From Singulisphaera acidiphila DSM 18658 (lineage in GTDB: Bacteria > Planctomycetota > Planctomycetia > Isosphaerales > Isosphaeraceae), in the NCBI RefSeq assembly GCF_000242455.2, contig NC_019892.1, positions 2,790,001 through 2,854,000 on the forward strand: 64,000 bases of DNA. Reading direction: 5' to 3'. Below, in pieces: positions 8,308-17,631 of this stretch (position 1 is its first letter; every line of letters starts with the position of its first letter). A program made the position numbers and the translations under genes. Below the pieces are notes generated by a model. That model worked only from the letters and a program-made list of their open reading frames with translations. It was not told the DNA's origin and did no database searches.

Positions 8308-9459
8308 ATGGCGATGGTACGTGACCTGGTTCGCGATGATGTGGTTCTCTCGGCACGAACCTGGGTTGTCAAGGTTGGCACCAGCGTTCTGACGGACAGC
8401 GACGGGCGACTCGACCCGGCGCGAATCGGCCACCTCGCCGAGCAGATCTGCGCCGTCATGGCGACCGGCCGAAAGGTGGCGCTGGTGAGCTCGGGCGCCG
8501 TCGGAGCCGGACTGGGTCAACTCAACCTGTCGCGCCGCCCTGAGAATCTGCCACAACTTCAGGCTGCGGCGGCCGTGGGCCAGTCTTACCTCATCCGCGC
8601 CTATGATGAGGGCCTGCGCCGGCACGGGCGGCACGCTGCGCAGCTCTTGTTGACGCACGAGGATTTCGACAATCGTGCCCGTTACCTCAACATGAGGAAC
8701 ACGCTCACAGCCTTGTTTGACTGGAACGCCGTTCCGATCATCAACGAGAACGACACGATCAGCGTTGCCGAAATCAAGTTCGGCGATAACGACCGGCTTG
8801 CGGCGATGGTGACGAACCTGCTCCAGGCTCCTTTGCTTGTGATCCTGAGCGTGGTCGACGGGCTCTATCCCACCGATCCAGGGACGGGCCAAATCGGCGG
8901 CGAGCCCATTCCGCTCGTCGTGAATCTCGATGAAGAGACCTTCGGACGCGCAGGGACGAGCCGGAGCACGCTCGGCACGGGGGGGATGCGCAGCAAGCTC
9001 GAAGCAGCGAGGTTGGTCACCCACGCCGGTGGATCGGTGATCATCGCTTCCGGCCAAAAGGCTGATCCCCTGACCCGGATCATGGCGGGAGAAGCGGTGG
9101 GGTCGCTCTTCCTCGCACGAGGGTCAACGCAAACCGCTCGCAAGCGCTGGATCGGTTTGACGGCCCGGCCCAAAGGCCACTACGTCGTCGACTCCGGGGC
9201 CAGGCACGCCCTGGAATCGGGCTCGCGAAGTCTGCTCGCCATTGGGATTGTCGAAGTCGTCGGTGAATTTGACAAAGGCGACGTGGTGGGAATTCGCGAC
9301 GATCAGGGACAGGAATTCGCCCGAGGATTGACGAACTACGCGACCGCCGAGGCCCGCCTGATCCGCGGCTTACGCACGGAACAGGCCCGTCAATCGCTCG
9401 AAGAGTCGGTCGTTTATAACGAGGTTGTCCATAAGGACAACCTCGTCCTGATTCTCTAA
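8308..9459 (+). CDS. proB: Glutamate 5-kinase with C-terminal PUA domain
   Basis: The 383-residue protein phosphorylates glutamate in the first step of proline synthesis. The amino-acid kinase domain shows VVKVGTSVLT (about 20-29), VSSGAVGAG (about 60-68), IINENDTISV and FGDNDRLAAMV (about 150-175), and GTGGMRSKLEAA (about 229-240). The remaining ~110 residues form the PUA domain usual in bacterial ProB. No proA is adjacent in this window. The 3' end contains a 12-bp perfect inverted repeat within the coding sequence. Confidence 0.95.
   Translation: MAMVRDLVRDDVVLSARTWVVKVGTSVLTDSDGRLDPARIGHLAEQICAVMATGRKVALVSSGAVGAGLGQLNLSRRPENLPQLQAAAAVGQSYLIRAYDEGLRRHGRHAAQLLLTHEDFDNRARYLNMRNTLTALFDWNAVPIINENDTISVAEIKFGDNDRLAAMVTNLLQAPLLVILSVVDGLYPTDPGTGQIGGEPIPLVVNLDEETFGRAGTSRSTLGTGGMRSKLEAARLVTHAGGSVIIASGQKADPLTRIMAGEAVGSLFLARGSTQTARKRWIGLTARPKGHYVVDSGARHALESGSRSLLAIGIVEVVGEFDKGDVVGIRDDQGQEFARGLTNYATAEARLIRGLRTEQARQSLEESVVYNEVVHKDNLVLIL
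9419..9446. terminator. Hairpin overlapping the 3' end of proB
   Basis: Arms 9419-9430 and 9435-9446 form a perfect 12-bp stem with a 4-base ATAA loop, ending 13 bases before the end of proB. The neighbouring gene is convergent. No U-tract follows directly (the next homopolymer is A-rich, after the stop), so it may be an mRNA-stabilising 3' hairpin or a weak terminator. Confidence 0.5.
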
Positions 9460-9514
9460 ATTCGCAAAAAAAAATGGGGCGAGTCGTGGCTTCCTTCGTT
9501 TCACCCAGGCTCGC

Positions 9515-10984
9515 TCAAGGGAGAGGGACGTCGGTGAACTCGAAGTTCACTTCCGTGGCCGCCCGGACCATTGAATAGTAGCGAAGCTCAGTGGCGGCAC
9601 CTTGCTCGTGAGGGGTGAGGGTCAACGTCATTCGTGTCCCTTCCCCATCGTTGGTGGGATACCAGGGGATCAGTTTCCCTTGGCTATCGAGGACCTCGAT
9701 CTGCTGCTGGCTGGTTTCGGTTCGACGGGGCATTGCGGTTGGCATCGCCGCTAACAGGTCCGCATCGCCTCCGGAACTTCGATTCGTTCTGACAGCAATC
9801 TGGATGCTCGTCTGATTCGTGTTCGGATTCAGACGAATCTCCTGAATTTCCACCGTCGCCTCTTCGTTGCGGAAAGACTTGCCGCTGGATCCGCTCAAGG
9901 GAACGACCAACGGGTTGCCCTTACGGGTGGCCACGACGACGGGCAAGACCCCTCGGAGTCGCTTGATCTCTTGACCGGGTTGCTCGGGGCGTCGCAACGG
10001 TGCTTGAAGATGAAGGTTAGGGCCAGCGCTCAAGCCGAAGTAGGCTGAATGCCGCTGGAGGGTCTGTGCGTTGGTCTCGGGAATCAAGAGCGATTGGCCG
10101 CGATCGTCGACCGCCTCGGTGAGCTTGAGCGGCCCATTCTGGCTGACCGAGAGCCTTGGCTCGGCGGCCACCTGGAGCTCGGCGTAAAATTCCTCATTCA
10201 AGGTATAACCGGGCCGCTTCGGATCGGCAGGGTTATTGGGCAACACGAGCCGGTTCGACGGCACCGGTTGTCCGTTGGGAAAGAACTGGACGTGTCGCTG
10301 ATAGTGAAGTCCGACCAGATTCACTCGGAACGGGCCGTAATCCGACATCGGTCCGGCGGGGCGACCAGCCCCCGCGAACAGCGGAAACACGAGTTCGCGG
10401 GCATTCGGCATCCCGTGCATCCCGAAGTTGTATTGCAACTGACCCGCGTCGCAGAGCCTGTCCAACGCTTTCCAGAAGGGGAGAGGCGCTGATTCCTGGA
10501 GGGTGATCCGTTTCTGTTGAAGGGCAGGGGTCTGTTCCGGATAAATCGCCATCTTGATGCCCGACTGATCGCTGAAGCCACGGATGACCTCCGCGAGCGG
10601 CTGATCGTGGAAGTCGAGAACCACCATGGTCGGCTTCGTCAGCAAGGCCCCTTCGATCTTGGTGATCAAGGTCGAGGCGCGCGACCGGATCTCCGGATCT
10701 CGAACGTCCCTGACGGATTGCAAGGCAGCCAGCGCGGGACGCCCCATTCGCTCGAGTGCTGCGGCAGCCGCTTCTCGTTGCGCATAGCGTGCCGAACCCA
10801 ACTGGGTGACAAGGACCATCGGATCGGACGCGGGGACCTGACCGACCAGGACGGCAAACGCGAGATACGCACCAATCATCAGAAACTCCCCAGATTGGCC
10901 CATCCATGGTGAGGCGAGCCCGGCGGCGAAACCAGGCGGTAGAACGCGAACGACCCTTGCCGCGATCTCACCATCATATCCCAT
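9515..10984 (-). CDS. Exported protein of unknown function with HEAT-like and STN-like segments
   Basis: The frame gives 489 residues. The likely start is an internal ATG at 10903 or 10879, because MIGAYLAFAVLVGQVPA reads as a Sec signal peptide only from there. After it comes an alpha-helical HEAT-like repeat (AQREAAAAALERMGRPALAAL...DPEIRSRASTLI). A segment reminiscent of the STN/secretin N-terminal fold follows (LDFHDQPLAEVIRGFSDQSG), then about 300 beta-rich residues with no recognised motif. Proteins of this layout are common in planctomycetes and are annotated hypothetical. Its role is unknown; a periplasmic or envelope location is inferred from the leader. Confidence 0.65.
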   Translation of the reverse strand: MGYDGEIAARVVRVLPPGFAAGLASPWMGQSGEFLMIGAYLAFAVLVGQVPASDPMVLVTQLGSARYAQREAAAAALERMGRPALAALQSVRDVRDPEIRSRASTLITKIEGALLTKPTMVVLDFHDQPLAEVIRGFSDQSGIKMAIYPEQTPALQQKRITLQESAPLPFWKALDRLCDAGQLQYNFGMHGMPNARELVFPLFAGAGRPAGPMSDYGPFRVNLVGLHYQRHVQFFPNGQPVPSNRLVLPNNPADPKRPGYTLNEEFYAELQVAAEPRLSVSQNGPLKLTEAVDDRGQSLLIPETNAQTLQRHSAYFGLSAGPNLHLQAPLRRPEQPGQEIKRLRGVLPVVVATRKGNPLVVPLSGSSGKSFRNEEATVEIQEIRLNPNTNQTSIQIAVRTNRSSGGDADLLAAMPTAMPRRTETSQQQIEVLDSQGKLIPWYPTNDGEGTRMTLTLTPHEQGAATELRYYSMVRAATEVNFEFTDVPLP

Positions 10985-11432
10985 TCCTGACCCGTTTCCA
11001 CCGTATTGCGAAGCAGCCAGCTAACCTGACCAACCTCCCCTTTCCAAATTCAAGTGATTTCACGCTCAACACCCCCAAAATCACTTCAGGCGGCAGAATT
11101 TCCTGATCTTGACAAGGATTTCAAGGGTCGATCTCAAGCACAATGGAGCAAGCTCCCGATCAAGAGCAAGAGGGACGCAACGCGCCCAAAGCTGAGCCGA
11201 GAGGTCGAATTCACCACCACGGCCCCTCTCGTCTTGCCTAAAAGGTAGCACTCGCCGGGCACACTGAATTCCTGAGACCAACCCAAGCCGCAAATTCGCT
11301 GCGAGCGGTTGGGACCATGGTCGACGGGGTTCGGCATGCTAGAATGAAAGATGGGTCGGCGCGCCTGTTGCCCATCGATCCTCCCGACTGACGTGGAAAG
11401 TCGGAGGCCTCTTTGAACAAAAGGAGTGGCCG
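10985..11432. other. Intergenic region with divergent promoters
   Basis: These 448 bases lie between two outward-reading genes for exported proteins. Short open frames exist on both strands, but none has a ribosome binding site plus recognisable content. No repeat or RNA motif was recognised. A TTGACA hexamer occurs at 11109-11114, without a convincing -10 partner. Confidence 0.35.
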
Positions 11433-12212
11433 ATGTCGGTGGAACGATCCAAAGATTTCCGGCGTCTCGCCAGTGCTGGTCTGTTCGTCCTGACCTCAAT
11501 GGGCTGGGTCGGATCAGCAAAGGCCCAAGATCACACCGCCGATCCTTATAAACCGTACAATCAACAATACGAACAATTCGTCTACCCAGCTTACCCGTCA
11601 GGCTATGGCCTTACCCCCAACCAGAACCTACTCGAACGGGGTGGGTATGGCGGGGCCAACCAATTTCAGAGGTTCTTGGACTCCGAGGAAGGTCCCTCGG
11701 ACGAATTGGGCACCGGGCGAAGACGGAGTGGGCCGGGGATCCCCTATTACTCAGCCTATCGCCAATATGACAAAGATTATGGGCGGATCTACCAGCCCAA
11801 CCAGGAGAGCGATAAGGCGTTTCAACAGGACCAGCGATCGAAGCACGACAAGTACATCGCCTACCTGAAAGAACGGGACCCTCGGAAGCGAGCCGAACTT
11901 TACCGAGCCTACACCAGGGACGCCAACAAGGTTTCTCGCGACCTCGCCAATCCTCGCGGTCAGGCCGCCCGAGCAACGAGTCCGAACACCGCGACACCAA
12001 AAACCGAGGACGGCGCTGTGGCTCCCACCGCACGCCGGAGAAGCGCGGCCCCAGCGTCTGGGACAGGGGCGGCTCCGTCGACTTTGTCTACCAAACCGGC
12101 CCCACGCCAACGAAAGCCCTCGGACATTCTTCGGGAAAGCGACGAACTCGATGCCGGTCGGCTCACGGCTCCAGGCCTCGCACCGCGCTCGGGATCATCC
12201 AAGCCGAAGTAA
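11433..12212 (+). CDS. Secreted low-complexity protein of unknown function
   Basis: The 259-residue protein has a clear Sec signal peptide (LASAGLFVLTSMGWVGSAKA, cleavage about residue 31). A Tyr/Pro/Gln-rich segment follows (PYKPYNQQYEQFVYPAYP), then charged helical sequence and an Ala/Pro/Arg-rich tail. No known domain was recognised. The start ATG at 11433 is preceded by AAAGGAG about 8 bases upstream. An envelope-associated or matrix-like role is possible but not supported by motifs. Confidence 0.65.
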   Translation: MSVERSKDFRRLASAGLFVLTSMGWVGSAKAQDHTADPYKPYNQQYEQFVYPAYPSGYGLTPNQNLLERGGYGGANQFQRFLDSEEGPSDELGTGRRRSGPGIPYYSAYRQYDKDYGRIYQPNQESDKAFQQDQRSKHDKYIAYLKERDPRKRAELYRAYTRDANKVSRDLANPRGQAARATSPNTATPKTEDGAVAPTARRRSAAPASGTGAAPSTLSTKPAPRQRKPSDILRESDELDAGRLTAPGLAPRSGSSKPK

Positions 12213-12287
12213 GGTTCCCTCATCAAAATGTGCGATAAGGCAACGACGTTTACGCGAAATCAGAGCCAAAAAACCGCAGTAAACTCG

Positions 12288-12317
12288 GGGGGGAGGAGGA
12301 CTGAATCCGGTCCCCCC
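12288..12317 (+). terminator. Possible G/C-rich hairpin terminator
   Basis: A GGGGGGA run (12288-12294) can pair with TCCCCCC (12311-12317), and the second arm is followed by TTGTTATC. It lies 75 bases after the preceding gene and about 150 bases before nuoA, so it could isolate the nuo operon from upstream transcription. Low-complexity pairing makes this tentative. Confidence 0.35.
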
Positions 12318-12463
12318 TTGTTATCTCGATCATCTTGCGTATGATCGTTGACGTCTCCCGTGTTGGTCCCGGCTTTCGAGCTGGGATTTTTTTGGTTCGA
12401 CTTTGTGAACAGTTTCACAAAGCACGAAACGCCAGTGAGGCGGGCCGGGCGGTCTCGCGACAG

Positions 12464-12916
12464 ATGGGTACAGAGTTCACGCCGATATTTCTGTTGATTT
12501 TGGTCGGGATCTCCGTCGCGGTGGGGATGACCGCCGCCAGCGCGATCCTTGGCCCGAAGAGGAAGACGGCCGTCAAGCAGATGCCCTACGAGTCGGGTAT
12601 GGACCCGATCGGTGATGCCCGGCAGCGGTTCGACGTTCGCTACTATCTCGTGGCCATCGTGTTTCTCTTGTTCGATGTGGAACTGCTCTTTCTCTATCCC
12701 TGGGCCGTCGCTCAGTGGAGCGCAGGCCCGACCGTGACGGCGGCAGCGGCGGTTTCAGACGCCAAAGTTGGTGCCCCGGCGGTCTTGGGAACGGTCCTGG
12801 CCGGCATCCCGCCTGAGTTTCGTAACCTCGTGTTTGGCGAAATCCTGGTTTTTGTCGTGATCTTGGCCGCAGGTTTCGCCTATGCGTGGCGGAAGGGGGT
12901 GTTCGAGTGGCGATAG
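12464..12916 (+). CDS. nuoA: NADH-quinone oxidoreductase subunit A
   Basis: The protein has 150 residues from the ATG at 12464; the frame is open further upstream but that part is not NuoA-like. It has three membrane segments and the family signature YESGMDPIGDARQRFDVRYYLVAI, then FLLFDVELLFLYPWA. NuoA is a membrane subunit of complex I near the quinone site. An insert of about 30 residues (Ala-rich, about 85-115) sits between TM2 and TM3. It is the first gene of the nuo operon and overlaps nuoB by 10 bases. Confidence 0.93.
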   Translation: MGTEFTPIFLLILVGISVAVGMTAASAILGPKRKTAVKQMPYESGMDPIGDARQRFDVRYYLVAIVFLLFDVELLFLYPWAVAQWSAGPTVTAAAAVSDAKVGAPAVLGTVLAGIPPEFRNLVFGEILVFVVILAAGFAYAWRKGVFEWR

Positions 12917-13617
12917 GCTCAAACAAACAGAGTGGCGCCCCGATCACCATCCCGGGTGCCACGGGTTCGGCCGTCTCGATTCAGCCTGCTGGCAAGGTCG
13001 AGGTCCCCGAAAACACGATTGTCACCACGCTCGACTCGGTGGTGAACTACTGCCGGAAGTACAGCCTCTGGCCGATGCCGTTTGCCACCGCCTGCTGCGG
13101 AATTGAACTGATGGCCGTCGGTGCGAGCCGATTCGACCTCGCCCGGTTCGGCGCTGAGGTTATGCGGTTCACTCCCAGACAGTGCGACTTGATGATCGTC
13201 GCGGGCCGCGTGGCAATGAAGATGATGCCGGTCCTCCAACGGATCTGGCTCCAGATGCCCGAGCCGAAGTGGTGCATCAGCATGGGGGCCTGTGCCTCGA
13301 CGGGGGGCATCTTCGATACCTACGCAGTCGTTCAAGGGATCGATCGATTCATCCCGGTCGACATCTATATCCCCGGATGCCCGCCACGCCCCGAACAGAT
13401 CCTTCGGGCGGTGATGGACCTCCAGGAGAAGATTCAACGCGGCGGTTCGCTCGCGGGCCTTGGTCTCCCCGAGCTGCTCGAACGCGAGAAGATGATCGAA
13501 GAAAAACGCGACGTCCCGGCGGGCTATTCCGTGACCCGCGAACGAGGTGACGAAGATCGGTTTGGCTACCGGCTTCCTGGCGGACCAGGTCTGCTCGGCT
13601 CTGACGATACCAAGTGA
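12907..13617 (+). CDS. nuoB: NADH-quinone oxidoreductase subunit B
   Basis: The protein has 236 residues from the GTG at 12907, which has AAGGGGG about 8 bases upstream; an earlier GTG at 12886 is in frame but less well placed. Cluster N2 ligands are visible: the tandem Cys of ATACCGIEL, the Cys of SMGACAS and the Cys of [10 protein letters not shown]. NuoB holds the last Fe-S cluster before quinone. An extra ~35 N-terminal residues precede the conserved core. Confidence 0.95.
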   Translation: MAIGSNKQSGAPITIPGATGSAVSIQPAGKVEVPENTIVTTLDSVVNYCRKYSLWPMPFATACCGIELMAVGASRFDLARFGAEVMRFTPRQCDLMIVAGRVAMKMMPVLQRIWLQMPEPKWCISMGACASTGGIFDTYAVVQGIDRFIPVDIYIPGCPPRPEQILRAVMDLQEKIQRGGSLAGLGLPELLEREKMIEEKRDVPAGYSVTRERGDEDRFGYRLPGGPGLLGSDDTK

Positions 13618-13648
13618 TTCGCGACTCGGAGTGAGAGAGCCGATAACC

Positions 13649-14182
13649 ATGAACACCGAGACAACCTCGCCCGTTGATCCTCACGCCGCCACTTTGGCCA
13701 CGCTCACGCGCGTTTTCGGCGACGGGGTTTATACGCAGACGCGGTTCCGAGACAACCTCCGACTCTACGTTTCGCCTGATCGGTTGGTTGAACTGCTTCG
13801 CACGCTCAAGGATCAGTGTGGTTTCGCGATGCTCTCCGAGCTTGGCGGGGCCGACTATCTTGGGTATCCCGGGCGAACGGCTCCTCGGTTCGAAGTTCAC
13901 TATGTCCTGAGAAACCTTGAGACGGCCGAATTTCTGGTTGTCAAGGTGGCTGTGGACGATCCCGAACCGACGATTCCTTCGGTTGTGCCCCTTTGGCTGG
14001 GCGCGGACTGGATGGAACGTGAAGTGTTCGACATGTACGGAATCAAATTCGCGGGGCACCCCGACCTGCGTCGAATCTTGATGCCCGACGAGTTCACGGC
14101 GTTCCCGCTTCGGAAAGATTATCCGTTGCGAGGACGCGGCGAACGACACAACTTCCCGCGCCTAACGCGCGGGGAGTCGTGA
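13649..14182 (+). CDS. nuoC: NADH-quinone oxidoreductase subunit C (30 kDa)
   Basis: The protein has 177 residues from the ATG at 13649. The 30-kDa subunit signature is present: [22 protein letters not shown], then RILMPDEF and [15 protein letters not shown]. It is separate from nuoD rather than fused as in E. coli. It lies in the peripheral arm of complex I, 31 bases after nuoB. Confidence 0.95.
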   Translation: MNTETTSPVDPHAATLATLTRVFGDGVYTQTRFRDNLRLYVSPDRLVELLRTLKDQCGFAMLSELGGADYLGYPGRTAPRFEVHYVLRNLETAEFLVVKVAVDDPEPTIPSVVPLWLGADWMEREVFDMYGIKFAGHPDLRRILMPDEFTAFPLRKDYPLRGRGERHNFPRLTRGES

Positions 14183-14265
14183 GGACGCGGTCAAGGCCGC
14201 CGTCCAACTCGTACTGTATTGTCTCACGTTGAAACGAACGCCGTTTTTCCGCAGGTGCCAGATCA

Positions 14266-15486
14266 ATGCCGGCCAACTTGCTCGACGATCCCGAACTTGC
14301 CGCGGACTCCAAGCAATTTACTTGGACCCTCAACTTCGGGCCTCAGCACCCCGCGACGCACACGACCCTTCGACTCATCCTCGAATTGGATGGTGAGCGG
14401 ATCGTGAAGGCGACGCCCGACATCGGTTACCTGCATTCAGGGTTCGAGAAGCTCGGCGAACACCTGAATTTCAACCAGTATGTGACGATCGTCGACCGCA
14501 AGAATTATATCAGCCCGCCCATGAATGAGGTGGCGTGGCACCATGCGGTCGAGACCTTGCTCGACATCGAGCTGACCAAGCGCTGCCAGTACATCCGGGT
14601 GATCATCAGCGAACTCGCCCGGATGAGCGATCACCTGCTCTGTTCGGGGGCCGCCGCGCTCGACCTTGGTGCATTCACAGCCTTCCTCTTCGCCTTCAAT
14701 CTCCGAGAACAGATCTACGACGTCTACGAAGAGATGTCGGGCTATCGGTTCCACCCCGGTTACACGCGTGTCGGCGGCGTCCTCCACGACTTCAACGATC
14801 GGGTGATCCGAAAAGTCCAGACAGTCCTCGACAGCTTTCCCAAAGTCTATTCCGACATGGAGAAGCTGCTCTTCAGGAACCGGATCTTCCTGGATCGAAC
14901 GCGAGGCGTCGGGATCCTGACGAAGGAAGACGCCATCAGCCTCTCGGTCGCAGGGCCGCTCGCCCGAGCCAGTGGGGTGACGTTCGACCTTCGCAAAGAT
15001 CAGCCGTACTTGGCTTATCGCGACTTTGACTTCGACGTGCCGTACATGACCGAGGGGGATTGCTACGCCCGGTTCTTCGTCCGCATGGAAGAGATGCGGC
15101 AGAGCCACCGGATCATCACTCAAGCCCTCGGAAATCTGCCGACCGGACCGGTCAACGTCCCGATCGCCGAGAAGTTTCCGCTTCCCGACAAGGGCTCGGT
15201 CTACAACAGCATGGAAGGCCTGATCCAGCACTTCGAGCTGATCATGCCCAACCGTGGTTTCGAGTCTCCCAAGAACGAAATCTACGCTGCGGTCGAAGCG
15301 CCCAACGGTGAACTTGGTTACTACCTGATCACCGATGGCAGCCAGGTTGCCTGGCGCACACGGACGCGGCCCCCTTCGTTCATTCACTTCCAGATTTTCC
15401 CCCACATCATCAAAGATCACTTGATCGCGGATGTGGTGGCAATCTTGGGAAGTCTTAACATCATTGCCGCCGAGCTGGACCGCTGA
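14266..15486 (+). CDS. nuoD: NADH-quinone oxidoreductase subunit D (49 kDa)
   Basis: The 406-residue protein contains the 49-kDa subunit hallmarks: NFGPQHPATHTTLRL near the N-terminus, DIGYLHSGFEKLGE (about 52-65), SELARMSDHLL, and near the C-terminus PPSFIHFQIF...AILGSLNIIAAELDR. Together with NuoB it forms the quinone-binding site. It has the normal length for unfused NuoD. Confidence 0.96.
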   Translation: MPANLLDDPELAADSKQFTWTLNFGPQHPATHTTLRLILELDGERIVKATPDIGYLHSGFEKLGEHLNFNQYVTIVDRKNYISPPMNEVAWHHAVETLLDIELTKRCQYIRVIISELARMSDHLLCSGAAALDLGAFTAFLFAFNLREQIYDVYEEMSGYRFHPGYTRVGGVLHDFNDRVIRKVQTVLDSFPKVYSDMEKLLFRNRIFLDRTRGVGILTKEDAISLSVAGPLARASGVTFDLRKDQPYLAYRDFDFDVPYMTEGDCYARFFVRMEEMRQSHRIITQALGNLPTGPVNVPIAEKFPLPDKGSVYNSMEGLIQHFELIMPNRGFESPKNEIYAAVEAPNGELGYYLITDGSQVAWRTRTRPPSFIHFQIFPHIIKDHLIADVVAILGSLNIIAAELDR

Positions 15487-15538
15487 TCATCACAAAGGGT
15501 TCGGGTTCAACACTCGTCTGACTCCCCGGGTTTGAGGA

Positions 15539-16066
15539 ATGGGATCGATGGCCGCCGAGTCAATTGCCAAAATCACGATGCTCTCGGAGCCGATCCGCGA
15601 GAAGATCCGGGCGTTCATCCCGCGGTATCCGAGCAAGCGCGCGGTCACCTTACCCGCGCTCCACATCGTTCATGAGCACTTTCGGTGTGTCCCGTTCCAG
15701 GCAATGGCCGAGATCGCCGAGATTCTCGAGATCACGCCGGCTGAAGTTCATGACACCATGAGCTTCTACGGATTCTTTCCCCAGGCGCCGATCGGCGACG
15801 TGCGAGTCTGGGTCTGCCGATCGATCTCGTGCATGCTGACCGGTGGCGAAGAGATGCTCGAACACGCCTGCCACAAGCTGGGTATCGAGCCGGGGCAGAC
15901 CACCCCTGACGGAAAGTTGACCGTGGAGTTCGCCGAGTGCCTGGGAATCTGCGATTTCGCCCCTGCGGCCTTGGCCGATGACGGGCGGATCTTCGGTCCA
16001 CTGACGTCCGACAAAGTGGACGCAATGCTCGACGATCTGAAGGCGGGTCCGAAGCCCGTCGCTTGA
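15539..16066 (+). CDS. nuoE: NADH-quinone oxidoreductase subunit E (24 kDa)
   Basis: The protein has 175 residues from the ATG at 15539; an ATG at 15548, better spaced from GAGGA, may be the real start. The [2Fe-2S] N1a ligands are visible in VCRSISCMLTGG and in AECLGICDFAPA. NuoE pairs with NuoF in the NADH-oxidising module. Confidence 0.94.
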   Translation: MGSMAAESIAKITMLSEPIREKIRAFIPRYPSKRAVTLPALHIVHEHFRCVPFQAMAEIAEILEITPAEVHDTMSFYGFFPQAPIGDVRVWVCRSISCMLTGGEEMLEHACHKLGIEPGQTTPDGKLTVEFAECLGICDFAPAALADDGRIFGPLTSDKVDAMLDDLKAGPKPVA

Positions 16067-16133
16067 GAATCAAATCGGAGTGCGGCACGCACGTTCGTTC
16101 TTCGTCTCGAATTGCTCGCAGGAGTTTAAGGCC

Positions 16134-17522
16134 GTGGCCGAGTTTGAACCCGTCCTGAGTCGCAACTGGAACGTGCCCGATAGTCGCACGCTGAAAGTTT
16201 ACGAGTCGCGCGGGGGTTACCAGGCGGCGCGGAAGGCCCTGACGACGATGGACCCCGACCAGGTGGTCTCGCTCGTCAAGGATTCGGAGCTGCGAGGCCG
16301 AGGTGGCGCCGGTTTCCCCTGCGGTCTGAAGTGGAGTTTCCTTCCGAAAGATCGGAAAGAAACTCTGATGTGCATCAATGGAGATGAGAGCGAGCCGTCG
16401 ACGTTCAATAACCGGCTCTTGATCGAGCGCGACCCGCACCAGTTCATCGAAGGGATCGCGATCGCCTGCTTTGCCACCAGGGCATCGACCGCCTACCTCT
16501 ACCTCCGGTTCGAATACATCAACGGCTACCGGATCATGGAAGAGGCGATCGCCGAAGCAAGGGCGGCGGGTCACCTCGGCAAAAACATTTACGGGTCGGG
16601 CTTCGACCTCGATATCTGGGTCCATCGCGGAGCAGGCGCTTACATCTGCGGCGAAGAGACCGGCTTGATCGAAAGCCTTGAAGGCAAGCGGGGCTGGCCC
16701 CGGATCAAGCCCCCCTTCCCGGCGATTGAAGGGGCCTTTCGCAAGCCGACGGTTGTCAATAACGTCGAGACGCTCTGCTGCGTGCCCCACATCATCGAGC
16801 GAGGGGCCGACTGGTTCAAGTCGATCGGGACGCCCAAAAGCTATGGTCCGAAGCTCTACTGCGTCTCGGGGCATGTGAACAAACAAGTTTGCGTCGAGCT
16901 CCCCTTGGGTGTGACCTGCCGCGAGTTGATCGACAAACACGCGGGGGGCGTCTGGAAGGGACGGAAGGCCAAGGCCGCCGTTCCGGGGGGGATCAGCATG
17001 GGGCTTCTCTCAGCCGAAGAGCTCGATACTCCGCTCGACTTCGACGGTCTTCGCAAGCCAGGCTGCCTGGGTCTCGGAACGGCTGCAGTCACCGTGATGG
17101 ACGACCATACGAGCATGGTCGACTATCTCTATAACTGTGCCCGTTTCTTCGCCCATGAGAGCTGCGGTCAGTGCACGCCCTGTCGCGAAGGGACCGCCTG
17201 GATGTATAAGACCTTGAAGCGAATCAAGGCGGGCGGTGGTCGTTTGGAAGACCTCGACATCTTGGTCAACATGGCGAACAACTTGGGCATCATTCCGGGG
17301 ACCACGATTTGTGGCCTCGCTGATGGTGCGGCCTGGCCTGTGAAGAACGTGCTGGCGAAGTTCCGCGGCGAGTTTGAGGATTACATCAAGACCCATCAGA
17401 ACCCGAAGTATGCGGTCACTCCGCTCCAGGAGCGGATCGCTCACGGGCTCTCGGTCGATCCCTTGCTGCCGATTTTGAATGGGCCGACCAACGGCTCCCT
17501 GAGGTCGCTCCCCTCGGTCTGA
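16134..17522 (+). CDS. nuoF: NADH-quinone oxidoreductase subunit F (51 kDa, NADH/FMN-binding)
   Basis: The protein has 462 residues from the GTG at 16134, preceded by AGGAG at a good distance; an upstream GTG at 16080 has no such site. The NADH-binding glycine-rich segment is LRGRGGAGFPCGLKW. The FMN region includes NGDESEPSTFNNR and GAGAYICGEETGLIES. The [4Fe-4S] N3 motif is SCGQCTPCREG plus the distal Cys of TTICGLADG. It is the entry point for electrons from NADH. Confidence 0.95.
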   Translation: MAEFEPVLSRNWNVPDSRTLKVYESRGGYQAARKALTTMDPDQVVSLVKDSELRGRGGAGFPCGLKWSFLPKDRKETLMCINGDESEPSTFNNRLLIERDPHQFIEGIAIACFATRASTAYLYLRFEYINGYRIMEEAIAEARAAGHLGKNIYGSGFDLDIWVHRGAGAYICGEETGLIESLEGKRGWPRIKPPFPAIEGAFRKPTVVNNVETLCCVPHIIERGADWFKSIGTPKSYGPKLYCVSGHVNKQVCVELPLGVTCRELIDKHAGGVWKGRKAKAAVPGGISMGLLSAEELDTPLDFDGLRKPGCLGLGTAAVTVMDDHTSMVDYLYNCARFFAHESCGQCTPCREGTAWMYKTLKRIKAGGGRLEDLDILVNMANNLGIIPGTTICGLADGAAWPVKNVLAKFRGEFEDYIKTHQNPKYAVTPLQERIAHGLSVDPLLPILNGPTNGSLRSLPSV

Positions 17523-17631
17523 CTCAGATCGATGTGGGACGGAGAACGTCACTGTTGGGCGTGATTTTCACGCCGAAAGTCTTCGCCGATTGGCGTGGCC
17601 AACACGCCCTCAACTAGACTCAAGGATCCCG

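Noticed and set aside
12335..12463. N-terminal extension of NuoA
   Set aside because: The extra residues are not NuoA-like; the ATG at 12464 gives the normal length.
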